Assembly (NCBI GenBank): GCA_905234355.1
Contig: CAJOHP010000146.1
Coordinates: 1-10,459 of the forward strand
DNA from: an uncultured Prevotella sp.
Lineage (GTDB): Bacteria; Bacteroidota; Bacteroidia; Bacteroidales; Bacteroidaceae
Direction: 5' to 3'
Length of the DNA: 10,459 nt
This document shows, one piece after another, positions 1 through 5,289 of the stretch. A program made the translations under genes and the position numbers. Below the pieces are notes generated by a model, which was not told the origin of the DNA, searched no databases, and worked only from the letters and a program-made list of their open reading frames with translations. The first letter of the stretch is position 1. Each line of letters opens with the position of its first letter.

Positions 1-127
1 GTTCTTGAGACTCTTGGACGACGCTCAGGAATACGGTCATGGCTTCGATGTTGAGTTGGCGGGTCTGTATGTCATGAATGATGCGCTTGCGGTAATCGGA
101 AAGTAATGATCGACCGCTTTCTCGCAC
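1..127 (-). CDS. Partial unidentified protein, cut by the left edge
   Basis: Only one minus-strand frame stays open from about position 151 to the left edge; the other two minus-strand frames stop within about 100 bases. Its codons (CGC, ATC, GAC, CTG, AAC) resemble real genes of this window. The visible peptide includes SLLSDYRKRIIHDIQ and, further on, MTVFLSVVQESQE. An in-frame TGA lies at 154-152 and no ATG lies between it and position 40, so the start would be GTG at 127, or this is the broken 5' part of an older gene. A 7/8 match to TAnnTTTG on the minus strand (AAAGTTTG) lies just upstream, so the two divergent genes could share a promoter region. I do not recognise the family. A transposase or phage-type fragment is possible but unsupported. 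Confidence 0.35.
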   Translation of the reverse strand, partial: MRESGRSLLSDYRKRIIHDIQTRQLNIEAMTVFLSVVQESQE

Positions 128-143
128 TTTTAACCCCCAATTG

Positions 144-174
144 CTTGTAGTTCACAAACTTTTTTGTATCTTTG
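144..174 (+). promoter_or_regulatory. Bacteroidales promoter of the small-protein/DUF6169 cassette
   Basis: The -7 box TATCTTTG (167-174) matches TAnnTTTG exactly. A -33 element CTTG (144-147, consensus TTTG) lies 19 bases upstream. Transcription would start near 179-182, which rules out ATG 164 as a start codon and leaves ATG 194 or ATG 206. Confidence 0.75.
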
Positions 175-205
175 CAACCGTTATAACACTTTAATGCGCA
201 TAATT

Positions 206-352
206 ATGGTATCAGTAGCATTCAAGAACCGCACGCGCGACGAGATTATCGCCGCCTTCCGCGAGTCCATCCGCAAAAAGCGCGAGTGGCAGGAGAGGGC
301 AGAGGAAGAAATCAGACAGATTCGTTTGGAACGCCAGCAATTCAGCATCTGA
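206..352 (+). CDS. Small charged helical protein upstream of DUF6169-like gene
   Basis: This is a 48-residue protein if translation starts at ATG 206; ATG 194 would add four residues. After a short hydrophobic start (MVSVAFKNR) nearly the whole chain is predicted helical and rich in Arg, Lys and Glu, for example RKKREWQERAEEEIRQIRL at about residues 23-41. That pattern is typical of a single coiled-coil or a peptide that folds on a partner. There is no signal peptide or membrane segment, so it is probably cytosolic. It ends 5 bp before the next ATG, so the two genes are surely co-transcribed and probably translationally coupled. I do not recognise a named family. The arrangement of a tiny charged protein before a larger one resembles toxin-antitoxin or regulator-effector pairs, but nothing in either sequence proves this. 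Confidence 0.6.
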   Translation: MVSVAFKNRTRDEIIAAFRESIRKKREWQERAEEEIRQIRLERQQFSI

Positions 353-357
353 ACCCG

Positions 358-855
358 ATGAATCCGCTCGACCTGACACGCATCTACCGTCTGTCGCCAT
401 ACAAGGTTTGGACGAGAAACGGGCAAGACTACAACATAGAAACCACTCGCGGACATATTTTCGTGATTGGTTTCATGGATGATTATTCTATTTGGCCAGA
501 AGGTGCCTATCAGTTTACCATTACCAACCAGAGCCAACAACCTTCGCCACTCGATGAGAAACTTCGCGAGACCATTCTCCTGCTCATCGAGGCTTTCTTC
601 GCTGCTAATCCCGACATCCTGCTCTACATCTGCGAGACGGGCGACGGTCGTCAGGCATTCCGCAGCCGTCTCTTCATCCGATGGTTCAACAACTATGCAG
701 GCCGCGATGCCTTCGTCATGCAGACTGCTGAGGTTCAAGAGGGCAAGACGCGCAATTTCGCTGCCCTCATCGTGCAGAAGTCCAATCCACGGCTGAACGA
801 GATCCTTGCCGAGTTCGACGAGACCATCAGCATACTGACCGACAAACCACAATAA
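358..855 (+). CDS. DUF6169-like family protein
   Basis: This 165-residue soluble protein has no signal peptide or membrane helix. The start is ATG 358, five bases after the upstream stop; the open frame reaches back to 286, but that part overlaps the small upstream gene in another frame and reads as low-quality sequence. The chain starts MNPLDLTRIYRLSPYKVW and has an aromatic, beta-rich first half (residues 15-57). A helix follows at about 64-82 (LDEKLRETILLLIEAFF). Next comes the most family-like block, LLYICETGDGRQAFRSRLF at 88-106, and the protein ends EFDETISILTDKPQ. From memory this resembles the Bacteroidota DUF6169 family, whose function is unknown. No catalytic motif is evident. The conserved Cys-Glu-Thr-Gly-Asp-Gly and Arg-rich segment could be a functional surface, but that is only inference. 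Confidence 0.7.
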   Translation: MNPLDLTRIYRLSPYKVWTRNGQDYNIETTRGHIFVIGFMDDYSIWPEGAYQFTITNQSQQPSPLDEKLRETILLLIEAFFAANPDILLYICETGDGRQAFRSRLFIRWFNNYAGRDAFVMQTAEVQEGKTRNFAALIVQKSNPRLNEILAEFDETISILTDKPQ

Positions 856-903
856 TCCCCAACACCATGCCATCGTTCACCCTGACATACACCCGTGAGG
901 CTG

Positions 904-932
904 CGTCCTGCCCGACACTTACAGGCAGGACG
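904..932. other. 9-bp stem-loop after the DUF6169-like gene
   Basis: Bases 904-912 pair perfectly with 924-932 around an 11-base loop. It lies 49 bp after the stop codon at 853-855. No T-run follows, so it is not a classical intrinsic terminator, though it may protect the 3' end of the cassette transcript. Confidence 0.5.
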
Positions 933-1013
933 GGTGAGACCGTTGTTGGCGTTAGGAGCGGATCGATTTCTACCCCCCCCCATTAATTAGACTTCATCGT
1001 TAACCCATGCCGT

Positions 1014-1041
1014 CCCGATGCTGCCGTAAGGCAGTGTCGGG
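1014..1041. other. 12-bp hairpin with GTAA tetraloop, followed by a second hairpin
   Basis: Bases 1014-1025 pair with 1030-1041 (ten Watson-Crick and two G-T pairs) around GTAA, a GNRA-type tetraloop. A second hairpin follows directly (1052-1057 GCTGCG with 1074-1079 CGCAGC, with further inner pairing). Both lie upstream of the next promoter, so they belong to the 3' region of the previous transcript or to an old repeat. The rest of the 382-bp gap (856-1237) holds no convincing gene. Confidence 0.5.
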
Positions 1042-1092
1042 CGCATCTGTTGCTGCGGAGAGCTATGCTCCTTCGCAGCCGCTGCTGTGTGT

Positions 1093-1122
1093 GCATTCGT
1101 GTAACAGGCGGCATCCGTGTAA
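1093..1122. repeat. Two 12-bp direct repeats, 18-bp period, next to a promoter
   Basis: GCATTCGTGTAA (1093-1104) and GCATCCGTGTAA (1111-1122) differ at one base. They end four bases before the -33 element of the 1238 gene. The position suits an activator or repressor site; this is inference. Confidence 0.45.
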
Positions 1123-1126
1123 GCCG

Positions 1127-1158
1127 TTTCTGCGGCTCGGAGGCATATAATACCTTTG
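1127..1158 (+). promoter_or_regulatory. Bacteroidales promoter of the surface-protein gene
   Basis: The -7 box TACCTTTG (1151-1158) matches TAnnTTTG, with TTTC (1127-1130) at -33 and a 20-base spacer. The predicted 5' UTR is about 70 bases, A/T-rich, and contains the perfect 12-bp palindrome AAAGTTAACTTT (1207-1218). There is no Shine-Dalgarno sequence before ATG 1238. Confidence 0.75.
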
Positions 1159-1237
1159 CACACAATATTCGACAGACACTAAGAAACAAACATTTTTTAA
1201 TTCACTAAAGTTAACTTTTTAAAACACTCAAGCAATT

Positions 1238-3250
1238 ATGAAAAAAATTTTATCAATCATTGCCCTGCTGCTGATGGCAGTCACGGGCAATGCAGCGGAG
1301 AAGTCGGAAACTATTTCTCTTATTGGTGAGGAGCATAGCGAGAATGAAACCGCTACAGGTACCCATTTTAAGGTCACTTGCGGCTATTTGGGTATTGACG
1401 ATGGGGGCTTGACGATAAATAAATTCGGAGCGATGACTGTTTCTGCGCTTGACGGAACGGTCATGACAAAAGTGACGTGGAGCTATCAGGCCTTAAGTCA
1501 GAATGCAGGCACCTTATCTGCAACGCCCGGTACTTACAATGGGAGCAATACGGTCACAGGAATAAACAGCACCACTCAGACAGTTACCTCATCGCATGCT
1601 GCTGGGGTCAAGCTTAGCTCAATTACGATTTATTATGAAGTTGAGGATGTCGCCGTCACCGGCATCACCCTCGACAAGACCTCAGCCGAGATGACCGTAG
1701 GCGGCAATGCGCTGACGCTGACCGCCACCGTCGCCCCCGACGACGCTACGAATAAGACCGTGACATGGACGACGAGCGACGCAAGCGTGGCCACCGTGGC
1801 TAACGGCGTAGTGACCGCCAAGGGCGCAGGCACCGCCACCATCACCGCCACCGCTACCAACGGCACCGCCGACACCAGCGACGATAAGACTGCTACATGC
1901 GAAGTGACCGTTGCTGACGCTGCCACGAAGTACAACCTGACGCTTGTCGACGGCAGCGAGGACCACGGCTCGGTGGCCTTCACCGTGGGCGGCAAAGCCG
2001 CCACGCAGGCCAAGATGGGCGACGTGGTGACCGTCGCCGTTACACCCGCCACGGGCTATGCGGCAAAGGACGTGACCGTGCGCGCCAGCACCACCTTTGA
2101 TGCCGGCACTGCACGCCGCCGCGACATCCCGATGCAGGACGACATCGCCGTGACAAAGCAACAGAACGGCACCTGGCAGTTCGCCATGCCCGAGGCCAGC
2201 GTGTGGGTAACGGTGACCTACGCCAAGAACCTGCAGGACGCATGGATCGAGGCCATCGCCGACCAGACCTACACGGGCCAGGCCATTGAGCCGACCGTCA
2301 CCATGCAGGACGGTTCTGCCGTCCTGACCTCCGGCACCGACTACACCGTGGCCTACACCAACAACACCGCGGTGGGCGAGGCCACTGTGACCGTCACCGG
2401 TCAGGGCAACTACAGCGGCACGGCCACGACGACCTTCCGCATCCTGGCCAACAAGACCGCACTGGATGACGCCATCACCGAGGCCGAGACGTACTGCAAC
2501 AGCATCACCGAGGTCGACCCCGACGCTGCCGTCGTGCTGCAGGCTGCCATCGACGCCGCCAAGGGCGTGCAGGGCAATGCCAACGCTACACAGTCGGAGG
2601 TTGAGAGCGCCGCACAGACTCTGAACGAAGCTGTGGACGCTGCCAAGGCTGATGTGGCCCTGAAGCGCGTCAAGCTCGTCATACCCGCCAAGAGCTACGT
2701 GAGCTGGATAGACGCCGACAAGCGCCAGATAGAGACCCCTGTCAGCGGCGTGTCGCTGCACACCGTGGCCGCCGTGAGCGACAAGCAGGTGCAACTGACT
2801 GATGAGCTGAGCGTGATGGCTGCCGAGAAGCCTTACCTCATCTACAACGGCGGCGACGCCGAGGCCAACGTGAGCATCGTCGTGAGCAGCGGCGACGCCG
2901 ACAACGTGGACTATGACAGCGAGCACTTCAAGGGCACGCTCGAGCCCAAGACCTTCAGCGCCGAGGAGATGCAGGCCGCCGACCACTACGTGCTGCAGAA
3001 CGGCCACAACTTCGTGTGGGTGGAGCAGCCCGGCACGCTGGCCGCCGGCAAGTGCTGGATAGAGCTCGACCTGTCGCCGTCGCCTGTCCGCCGTCTGGCC
3101 ATCGTCGTCGGTGGCACGCAGACCGGCATCAGCACCGTGGCTCAGGAGGCTCAGGCCCAGGAGGCTGTCTACGACCTGCAGGGCCGACGCGTGATGCAGC
3201 CCACAAAGGGCCTGTTCATCGTCGGTGGCAAGAAGGTCGTGATTAAGTGA
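1238..3250 (+). CDS. Secreted multidomain Ig-like/FIVAR surface protein with T9SS-like C-terminal domain
   Basis: This 670-residue protein starts with a clear signal peptide (MKKILSIIALLLMAVTGNAA, about 1-20). Domains in order are: a beta-rich N-terminal region (25-135); a bacterial Ig-like group 2 domain (137-226, with VTGITLDKTSAEMTVGG and TWTTSDASVATV); an InlB-B/Listeria-Bacteroides type repeat region (231-330, with HGSVAFTVGG and TPATGYAAKDV); an Ig-like module of the IADQTYTGQAIEPTVTMQDG type (340-402); a FIVAR-like helical module (405-472); a Bacteroidota-type beta region (475-620); and a tail (644-670, YDLQGRR..KGLFIVGGKKVVIK) typical of Por/type IX sorting domains in this group. It is probably exported and anchored at or released from the cell surface as an adhesin or matrix protein; the ligand is unknown. 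It appears monocistronic. Bases 1238 to about 1640 are visibly less GC-rich than the rest, which suggests domain shuffling. Confidence 0.85.
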   Translation: MKKILSIIALLLMAVTGNAAEKSETISLIGEEHSENETATGTHFKVTCGYLGIDDGGLTINKFGAMTVSALDGTVMTKVTWSYQALSQNAGTLSATPGTYNGSNTVTGINSTTQTVTSSHAAGVKLSSITIYYEVEDVAVTGITLDKTSAEMTVGGNALTLTATVAPDDATNKTVTWTTSDASVATVANGVVTAKGAGTATITATATNGTADTSDDKTATCEVTVADAATKYNLTLVDGSEDHGSVAFTVGGKAATQAKMGDVVTVAVTPATGYAAKDVTVRASTTFDAGTARRRDIPMQDDIAVTKQQNGTWQFAMPEASVWVTVTYAKNLQDAWIEAIADQTYTGQAIEPTVTMQDGSAVLTSGTDYTVAYTNNTAVGEATVTVTGQGNYSGTATTTFRILANKTALDDAITEAETYCNSITEVDPDAAVVLQAAIDAAKGVQGNANATQSEVESAAQTLNEAVDAAKADVALKRVKLVIPAKSYVSWIDADKRQIETPVSGVSLHTVAAVSDKQVQLTDELSVMAAEKPYLIYNGGDAEANVSIVVSSGDADNVDYDSEHFKGTLEPKTFSAEEMQAADHYVLQNGHNFVWVEQPGTLAAGKCWIELDLSPSPVRRLAIVVGGTQTGISTVAQEAQAQEAVYDLQGRRVMQPTKGLFIVGGKKVVIK

Positions 3251-3353
3251 GCGAAAAGCCAAGCTTGCTTGAGCTTTTCCGAACGTGCGCTCGGCCGAAG
3301 GACGCTTGCAAAGCAAGAACGAGCTCGAGCGTAGCTCAAGGTCGTGATTAAGT
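3233..3353. repeat. 89-bp hairpin-rich insert flanked by 16-bp direct repeats at a gene end
   Basis: AAGGTCGTGATTAAGT occurs at 3233-3248 and again at 3338-3353, exactly 105 bp apart and in the same codon frame. The first copy encodes the last codons of the surface protein, followed by TGA. The second would encode the same residues, followed by TAA. The 89 bp between them contain short hairpins: AAAAGC/GCTTTT near 3253-3277, CTTGC-AAA-GCAAG at 3304-3316, and GAGCT/AGCTC at 3321-3337. The layout suggests a small element inserted or duplicated so that the protein end was restored. Confidence 0.65.
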
Positions 3354-3375
3354 AATTTTTCAATACGCCTTTATC

Positions 3376-3417
3376 ATTCGGGGACGGAGCAAACAAAGAA
3401 GTGCTTCGTCTCCGAAT
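3376..3417. terminator. 16-bp stem-loop downstream of the surface-protein gene
   Basis: Bases 3376-3391 pair along their full length with 3402-3417 (two G-T pairs) around a 10-base loop. It probably ends or protects the surface-protein transcript. A T-tract does not follow, so intrinsic termination is uncertain. Confidence 0.5.
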
Positions 3418-3425
3418 TATGTTCA

Positions 3426-3617
3426 GGTGGGTTCTATTAATTCCCACGGTTTCTGTTGACATAGATGGGATATTAACCTTTTGCCATCTTTCTGGCTCTT
3501 TCGCCTCCATTTTGTAAGTTTCATCAGTTGTGTAGCCCGCTACACTCCTTCTTCCACTTACAAAATGGGAACCAAAATAGCTCAGAAATCTGCCAAAGCT
3601 AATTAATAGAACCCACC
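3426..3617 (-). mobile_element. MITE-like element, copy 1 (192 bp)
   Basis: It is bounded by perfect 17-bp terminal inverted repeats, GGTGGGTTCTATTAATT (3426-3442) and AATTAATAGAACCCACC (3601-3617). It carries an internal palindrome GTGTAGC/GCTACAC. Copy 2 (4464-4647) matches it along its whole length in the opposite orientation. No transposase is encoded, so movement would need enzymes from elsewhere. No flanking target duplication is visible (gttca versus atatg), so the copy is old or rearranged. Confidence 0.8.
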
Positions 3618-3700
3618 ATATGACATTTACGAGCAATTCGCGGTTCATTCATGATTATTCGCGGTTTAAGAATAATAAGTAACAGCAAAAAAGAAACAAC

Positions 3701-3830
3701 TTGGTACGATTATCTTTGATTAAAGAAAAATGATGAACACGAATTACCATTAATTATCCACTAATTGCTGCGCGTAGTCATTATATGATTAATTATATGG
3801 TAATTATATGTTTATTAATAATCGTACCAA
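3701..3830. repeat. AT-rich element with 13-bp inverted ends and an inner inverted repeat
   Basis: TTGGTACGATTAT (3701-3713) and ATAATCGTACCAA (3818-3830) are perfect inverted repeats. Inside lie AATTACCAT (3742-3750) and ATGGTAATT (3797-3805). The interior is very AT-rich and has no convincing gene; a promoter-like TATCTTTG sits at 3711-3718. It could be a second MITE type, an old attachment site or a regulatory cruciform. Confidence 0.55.
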
Positions 3831-3840
3831 ATTATATTTT

Positions 3841-3945
3841 AACGGTCCGCCAGCCCCTTATCAAGGGGCCTCAAACATAACGGACATTGATGAACCGCAT
3901 AAGTAAAAGGAGCAGCATCCGTCAATCGGGTGGTGCTCCTTTTTT
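3841..3945 (+). ncRNA. Predicted small RNA ending in an intrinsic terminator
   Basis: A near-consensus -7 box TATATTTT (3833-3840) precedes about 105 bases with consistent pairing. GTCCG (3845-3849) pairs with CGGAC (3881-3885) and encloses the hairpin GCCCCTT-ATC-AAGGGGC (3853-3869). A single-stranded linker leads to a strong terminator (3905-3945). The next gene has its own promoter at 3979, so this transcript appears to stand alone. A 19-codon frame (3890-3949, starting MNRISKRSS) overlaps the terminator and could be a leader peptide, but it is more likely chance. No known RNA family is recognised. Confidence 0.4.
3905..3945 (+). terminator. Rho-independent terminator
   Basis: AAAAGGAGCA (3905-3914) pairs with TGCTCCTTTT (3934-3943). 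After one G-G mismatch there are five more inner pairs, and the T-run is at 3940-3945. This is the strongest terminator in the window. Confidence 0.8.
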
Positions 3946-3978
3946 ATGATAGAGTTCTTTTATTACAGATAATTTTAG

Positions 3979-3986
3979 TACCTTTG
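3979..3986 (+). promoter_or_regulatory. -7 box TACCTTTG of the small secreted protein gene
   Basis: This is an exact TAnnTTTG match; the -33 region (TTCT near 3955-3958) is weak. It lies only nine bases before ATG 3995, so the message would be nearly leaderless from that ATG, or carry about 20 bases of leader if ATG 4010 is used. Confidence 0.6.
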
Positions 3987-3994
3987 CAGCCAGA

Positions 3995-4402
3995 ATGAGA
4001 CGGACATTGATGACGGCAAAAATACTAACGGCTCTTTGCGCTGTTTGCTTGACGGTTTTGCTAAACTGGCAGAACCATGATGCTGCGACTGTCACAGAAT
4101 CCTATCAGCATTGCGAGTCATCCGTCCTGACTCCACAACATCAGCATCATCAGGAAGCTACGCTGACCGACGCCTCGCAGCTCTACCGTCTCTGCAGTTC
4201 CCGTCCTCAGCGCATCCTTCCTACCCAGGGATCGAAGACAGAACGAACCATCACGCCGTTTGGCAGCTTTGCCTTCCGGCAGCATAAAGTCAAACCACTT
4301 AATACCTACTACGACAGCAGATGCCGCCAAGAAACGGCTCCCTTCTGCCTGTCGGCCTCGTGCGACTATTACGTCATCGCACTGAGGCACATCATTCGTT
4401 GA
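3995..4402 (+). CDS. Small secreted protein of unknown function
   Basis: This frame encodes 135 residues from ATG 3995 or 130 from ATG 4010. The N-terminus (residues 6-24, MTAKILTALCAVCLTVLLN) is a signal peptide or single membrane segment. The mature part is short, basic and polar, with a His/Gln run (HQHHQE, about 49-54). The following block SSRPQRILPTQGSKTERTI is reminiscent of small conserved Bacteroidales exported proteins. The end is aromatic and Cys-containing (CLSASCDYYVIALRHIIR). No enzyme motif is seen. It has its own -7 box directly upstream, follows the predicted RNA and terminator, and is enclosed by the two inverted MITE-like copies. A REP-like palindrome starts five bases after the stop and may end the transcript. 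The function is unknown; it may act in the periplasm or at the inner membrane. Confidence 0.65.
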   Translation: MRRTLMTAKILTALCAVCLTVLLNWQNHDAATVTESYQHCESSVLTPQHQHHQEATLTDASQLYRLCSSRPQRILPTQGSKTERTITPFGSFAFRQHKVKPLNTYYDSRCRQETAPFCLSASCDYYVIALRHIIR

Positions 4403-4406
4403 ATAA

Positions 4407-4450
4407 AGTCCCCTAACTTAGGGGACTGCAGGGGTCTGAGCAAGCAGACC
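4407..4450 (+). repeat. REP-like palindrome, copy A
   Basis: AGTCCCCTA-ACT-TAGGGGACT (4407-4427) is followed by a short G-rich stretch ending GGGGTCTG and a second hairpin GGTCTG/CAGACC (4433-4450). The first hairpin core recurs at 4708-4724, where the flanking G-rich/GTCTGA part is in reverse orientation. Confidence 0.6.
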
Positions 4451-4463
4451 CGAAAGAGTTTAA

Positions 4464-4647
4464 GGTGGGTTCTATTAATTCGCTTTGGCAGATTTTTGAG
4501 CTATTTTTGCTTTCAGTCTGTAAGTCGAAGAGAGAGTGTAGCGGGCTACACGACCGTACAGGATGAAACAAAAAGAGCCAGAAAGATGACAAAAGGTTAA
4601 AAACCCATCAATGTCAAACTAAACCGTGGGAATTAATAGAACCCACC
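4464..4647 (+). mobile_element. MITE-like element, copy 2 (184 bp) with 5-bp target duplication
   Basis: It has the same perfect 17-bp inverted ends as copy 1 (4464-4480 and 4631-4647) and an interior homologous to copy 1 in reverse orientation, including the GTGTAGC/GCTACAC palindrome. TTTAA flanks it on both sides (4459-4463 and 4648-4652), which is direct evidence of transposition into an existing sequence. It encodes no transposase. A TATTTTTG match to the -7 box (4502-4509) points toward the next gene. Confidence 0.85.
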
Positions 4648-4695
4648 TTTAATAATCAACAATACATTTCATTTAATCAATTAAAGGGTGGTCGT

Positions 4696-4724
4696 TCAGA
4701 CCCCCATCCCCCTAACTTAGGGGG
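4696..4724 (-). repeat. REP-like palindrome, copy B (reverse orientation)
   Basis: The palindrome CCCCCTA-ACT-TAGGGGG (4708-4724) is preceded by TCAGACCCCCAT, the reverse complement of the tail of copy A. Copies A and B therefore mirror each other on either side of MITE-like copy 2. It ends 11 bp before the next ATG and would lie in that gene's 5' UTR. Confidence 0.55.
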
Positions 4725-4735
4725 CTTATACAACT

Positions 4736-5125
4736 ATGTCAAGTATCAAAAACTTGGAGATGGCTGCTGCCCTCTCCGCATATCCGCATATCGAGATCAA
4801 GAAGTCGCTGTTTTCCACCAAAGCCATCTATACGCCTACGCAGAGTCAGGCTAAGGCTATTATCCTGGAGTACACCCCCACAGAGGGTGAGCGCGTGGCG
4901 CGTCTGTTAGACATGCCGCTCGACAAGATGGCTGCCTACATCCAAGAGAATGGCAAGCCCGCAGCTGGTGCCAACGGCCACTTCCGTCTGGAACTCTGCC
5001 TGAGCGACGACCGCCAGTTCTGCGCTCTACAGTTGTTCCGCTTCGGCGACTTCCAGTACAAGCCGGTATTTGAGCCCCGTTTCTATGAAGGCAAGGATGC
5101 GGAGGCCATAGCCCTGCTGCTGTAG
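4736..5125 (+). CDS. Small cytosolic protein of unknown function
   Basis: This 129-residue protein has no signal peptide or membrane segment. Codon use is like the GC-rich genes of the window, and an intrinsic terminator follows, so it is surely a real gene. The first part (MSSIKNLEMAAALSAYPHIE) is helical, then a strand-rich segment (KSLFSTKAIYTP). A helical middle has EYTPTEGERVARLLDMPLDK (about 45-64), and the C-terminal half is beta-like with aromatics (RFGDFQYKPVFEPRFYEG, about 100-117). I do not recognise the family or any catalytic motif. No TAnnTTTG box lies close to the start; the nearest match is inside the MITE-like copy upstream (4502-4509), giving a leader of over 200 bases. The repeat insertion may have replaced the native promoter. 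Confidence 0.75.
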   Translation: MSSIKNLEMAAALSAYPHIEIKKSLFSTKAIYTPTQSQAKAIILEYTPTEGERVARLLDMPLDKMAAYIQENGKPAAGANGHFRLELCLSDDRQFCALQLFRFGDFQYKPVFEPRFYEGKDAEAIALLL

Positions 5126-5142
5126 ATTACCGCGAAATAATT

Positions 5143-5182
5143 GAAGTCCCGACCTGCTGTTGTGCAAGCCGGGACTTCTTTT
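5143..5182 (+). terminator. Rho-independent terminator of the 4736 gene
   Basis: GAAGTCCCG (5143-5151) pairs with CGGGACTTC (5170-5178) around an 18-base loop, followed by TTTT. It begins 17 bp after the stop codon. Confidence 0.8.
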
Positions 5183-5191
5183 GAATATATA

Positions 5192-5289
5192 GGTGGGTTC
5201 TATTTATCTCATGCCATGCGGCATCCCCCGAGTTTTTCCAACGCTTCTGCCATGACGATGTACTTTCCCGAGCTGTGCGGTACGTATTT
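5192..5289. repeat. Remnant with a third copy of the MITE end
   Basis: GGTGGGTTCTATT (5192-5204) is identical to the first 13 bases of the terminal repeat of the two MITE-like copies, then diverges. No matching second end is found to the right, where a long inverted repeat begins at 5290. It looks like a truncated, internally different member of the same end family. No gene is seen here. Confidence 0.5.

Noticed and set aside
867..986. 39-codon plus-strand frame after the DUF6169-like gene
   Set aside because: It runs through a hairpin and a poly-C tract, has no support beyond being open, and its residues look random.
1682..3316. Long minus-strand open frame of 544 codons
   Set aside because: It lies opposite the surface-protein gene, whose GC-rich third positions keep the antisense frame open. 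Its translation is a low-complexity Gly/His/Val mix without a recognisable domain.
3169..3648. Minus-strand 159-codon frame crossing copy 1 of the MITE
   Set aside because: The frame runs through a repeat element, a terminator-like hairpin and the end of the surface-protein gene. Copy 2 matches only part of it and is frameshifted, so it is probably not a protein.
3890..3949. Transcription attenuator controlling the secreted-protein gene
   Set aside because: A leader-like frame overlaps a terminator, but the gene has its own -7 box after the terminator, so read-through is not needed. It is kept only as a possibility in the findings.
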